This document shows positions 62,056-64,000 of a stretch of DNA of 64,000 bases, piece by piece. This stretch comes from Ancylobacter pratisalsi (GTDB lineage Bacteria; Pseudomonadota; Alphaproteobacteria; Rhizobiales; Xanthobacteraceae). The stretch covers positions 1,054,001-1,118,000 of the forward strand of contig NZ_CP048630.1 of the NCBI RefSeq assembly GCF_010669125.1. The letters are read 5' to 3'. The notes below the pieces were generated by a model. It was not told where the DNA came from. It did no database searches and saw only the letters and a list, made by a program, of their open reading frames with translations. The first letter of the stretch is position 1; each line of letters starts with the position of its first letter. Position numbers and translations under genes: made by a program.

Positions 62056-63789
62056 TCAGCCGGCGGGGAGCGGGCGTTCGAGCGGGCTGTCCGCGGCCAG
62101 CCCGATCAGCTGCCCCTGCAGGAACGAGCACCCCCATTCCACGAGTTGCCGGGCGGTTTCCTCGTCGATCACCCACTCGGCGACCGTCTCGATATTCAGA
62201 TTGCCCGCCAGTTCCAGCAGCGAACGCACGAAGTGGCGGTCGTCGGCCGACTGCATCATGGTGCAGATGAAGCTGCCATCGATCTTCAGATAGTCGACGT
62301 CGAGCCGGCGCAGGTTGCGGAACGAGGTGTAGCCGACCCCGAAATCGTCCATCGCCACCCGGCAGCCCATGGTGTGGAGCCAATGCACCCGCCGGCGCAT
62401 GACCTCGATGTCGGCGATCGTGGCGCTTTCCGTCAGTTCGATGATCAGCCGCTCGCTCAGTCCCGCCCGCGACGCCTGTTCGACCAGCGACAGCCACACC
62501 CCGTCATGGATCGTGCCGGGTGAGACATTCACCGAGAGCGCCAGCTCAGGATGGTCCACGAGCGTGGCCAGTGCCAGCTCAAGCGTGCGGCGGTCCAGCA
62601 GCCGCGTCAGCCCGAACCGGTCGGCGGCAGGAATGATCGCCGCGCCGTCGAACACGCGGCCCTCGCGGCTGGCGATCCTCACCAGGCATTCGTGAAACGT
62701 GATTTCCCGGCTCGCCCCCTCGGCGATCGGCTGGAATGCCAGCAGGACCCGCCGGTCGTTCAGCGCCGAGATGATGTCGTTGGCGAAGTGCAGGTTGGCA
62801 CGCCGCTCGGCCGCCCGGTCGAAACCCGGTGCATAGAGCTCGAAACTGCCGCTCGCCCCGGTCCGGGCGCTGTGCAGCGCATCCTGGGATCGGGCGAAGA
62901 TCTCCTCGACGCTGCGGGCCTGGCGCGGCGCGATCAGCCCGCCGGCGGTGACGGAGGCCGCAACGGCGCCGGCACTGGTTTTCGGCGGCGTGGCGTTCAC
63001 CCATTCGATAAACCGGCCGAGCGCGCTGCCGAAACCCTCGCGCGGCCAGTCCCGCAGGATCAGCCCGAACTTGCTGCCCGAGAAGCGCGCCAGTTCATCG
63101 TTCGGCCCCAGCCGGCCGCGCAGCCGCATGAACATGATGTCGATGACTTCATCGGCGGTATGAAAGCCGTAGGCATCGTTGAGCTGGCTCAGATGGTCGA
63201 TCCCGACCAGAGCGAAGCCAAACTCTCCGCCCGCACTGAACACACGGGCCAGGTTCTGTTCCAGCAACCCGGCAAGTCGCTGGCGGTCGGGCTGAATGTC
63301 GGACGTGCTGCCTGTCGCCCCCGGAGCGTCGGCATCGCGTACGGGGCGACCGGAGGACAGGCGCCGCAGCAGGCCCTGTACCTGGAAAAGACACCCTTCC
63401 GCGTCGAAGGACGCGATTCCGCGATCCTCGACCCACAGGCGACCAAGTTCGGTACCCGGCGGCAGGTCAAGGCAATAGCTGGTCTCGAATCGGGCGGACC
63501 GCGACACGTTTCCGAGCCCGGCGGCGGCCGCCGCCTTCAGTCGGCCGGCACCTGAACCGGATGCGATCAGGCGTTCGTAGTCCTGTCCAAGCCCCGCCCA
63601 GGACAGGCGTTCGGGGCCCAGCAAGATTATCGCACCGGGGCTCCAGGCAATACGGTCGTCATCGCGGGTCCAGCGATAAGCCACGCCCTCGACCTGGCGG
63701 ACGATATCGACGATCGCACTCTCGGAAAGCACCGCCTCAGGGGAGGATGCGTCGCGCGAAACACGTTCCGACTCGTTACGGTCAGACAT
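62056..63789 (-). CDS. EAL domain protein with degenerate GGDEF domain
   Basis: A 577-residue soluble protein. A PAS-like N-terminus (residues about 25-150: RQVEGVAYRWTRDDDRIAWSPGAIILLGPERLSWAG) is followed by a GGDEF-fold domain at about 175-305 whose active site reads SGSKF, so cyclase activity is lost. The EAL domain (about 325-570) keeps key residues: FHECLVRI (ECL variant), NVSP, IELTES, MDDFGVGYTSF, KIDGSF and AEWV. The final GYxxGRP is altered to GQLIGLA. Phosphodiesterase activity is possible. It is convergent with phaR. Confidence 0.88.
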   Translation of the reverse strand: MSDRNESERVSRDASSPEAVLSESAIVDIVRQVEGVAYRWTRDDDRIAWSPGAIILLGPERLSWAGLGQDYERLIASGSGAGRLKAAAAAGLGNVSRSARFETSYCLDLPPGTELGRLWVEDRGIASFDAEGCLFQVQGLLRRLSSGRPVRDADAPGATGSTSDIQPDRQRLAGLLEQNLARVFSAGGEFGFALVGIDHLSQLNDAYGFHTADEVIDIMFMRLRGRLGPNDELARFSGSKFGLILRDWPREGFGSALGRFIEWVNATPPKTSAGAVAASVTAGGLIAPRQARSVEEIFARSQDALHSARTGASGSFELYAPGFDRAAERRANLHFANDIISALNDRRVLLAFQPIAEGASREITFHECLVRIASREGRVFDGAAIIPAADRFGLTRLLDRRTLELALATLVDHPELALSVNVSPGTIHDGVWLSLVEQASRAGLSERLIIELTESATIADIEVMRRRVHWLHTMGCRVAMDDFGVGYTSFRNLRRLDVDYLKIDGSFICTMMQSADDRHFVRSLLELAGNLNIETVAEWVIDEETARQLVEWGCSFLQGQLIGLAADSPLERPLPAG

Positions 63790-64000
63790 GGCACGCCCAG
63801 ATTATGTGGCGAAGCGCGAGCGTCATGAACCGAACCTATATCGAAGAAAGCAACGAACGGCAGTCACGATTCATACCAATCACGCAGTCGGTAAGGTTCG
63901 GATCTGGCCAAACCGTCTCACCTTGTTCCCTCACAGCCCCGCGCGCCGTTCCACCGCGCCGGCTGATCGCCGGGCGGGCCTACTGGACTGGCGCGTCCGC

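Overview
This is a GC-rich chromosomal segment of an alphaproteobacterium, most likely of the order Hyphomicrobiales. The call rests on a CpdR response regulator beside an N-formylglutamate amidohydrolase, an aa3-type cytochrome oxidase subunit IV leading a split three-gene pnt transhydrogenase operon, the ptsP-prfA-prmC-DUF4167 string with clpB nearby, ubiG divergent from lysC, phaA/phaB beside phaR, an IalB family protein, and a ROSE-type RNA thermometer in front of a small heat-shock gene. A Xanthobacteraceae-like source (Ancylobacter/Starkeya/Xanthobacter relatives) is a guess only.

Layout. 0-5.3 kb: the N-terminal part of a GMC oxidoreductase gene that runs off the left edge, a secreted SnoaL-like protein, and a divergent cassette of DUF305 protein, YVTN beta-propeller, ECF sigma factor and anti-sigma factor. 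5.3-6.5 kb: a mobile-element scar (3' fragment of a tRNA-Arg-like gene and a truncated phage terminase small subunit) next to an intact tRNA-Glu. 6.5-22.9 kb: housekeeping genes (RluA pseudouridine synthase, RpoH, CBS protein, pntAa-pntAb-pntB, ABC1 kinase, heme oxidative N-demethylase family protein, PepF oligopeptidase, a GGDEF-EAL protein, tRNA-Val, cpdR, N-formylglutamate amidohydrolase). 22.9-24.7 kb: a gene-free stretch holding three paralogous small RNAs on the minus strand, each about 100 nt, with anti-Shine-Dalgarno motifs and Rho-independent terminators. 24.7-29 kb: inositol-monophosphatase-family phosphatase, alpha/beta hydrolase, and hsp20 with its thermometer, flanked by two secreted PepSY-like proteins. 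29-35.5 kb: gltB-gltD behind a near-consensus sigma-70 promoter.

35.5-42.6 kb: two translationally coupled flavin split-barrel proteins (one fused to a GAF-like region), arylamine N-acetyltransferase, an SGNH-family protein that appears to have lost its catalytic Ser and His, a MltB-type lytic transglycosylase, and galU. 42.6-53.8 kb: clpB, ubiG, lysC, ptsP, prfA, prmC, a 588-bp structured leader, and a DUF4167 protein with a long Arg/Asp-rich tract. 53.8-64 kb: MOSC protein, RNA 2',3'-cyclic phosphodiesterase, DUF1232, IalB, gloB, DUF985 cupin, a DMT exporter, the polyhydroxybutyrate genes phaB, phaA and phaR, and an EAL protein with a degenerate GGDEF domain.

Themes. Heat and protein-quality control recur (rpoH, hsp20 with thermometer, clpB), as do carbon/nitrogen balance (gltBD, ptsP, pntAB, phaABR) and c-di-GMP (two proteins). 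The most interesting material is the three-copy sRNA family with covarying 5' stems, followed by the phage scar, the probable SGNH pseudoenzyme, the ECF sigma cassette and the coupled flavin/GAF pair. I see no CRISPR array, insertion sequence or recognisable anti-phage system.
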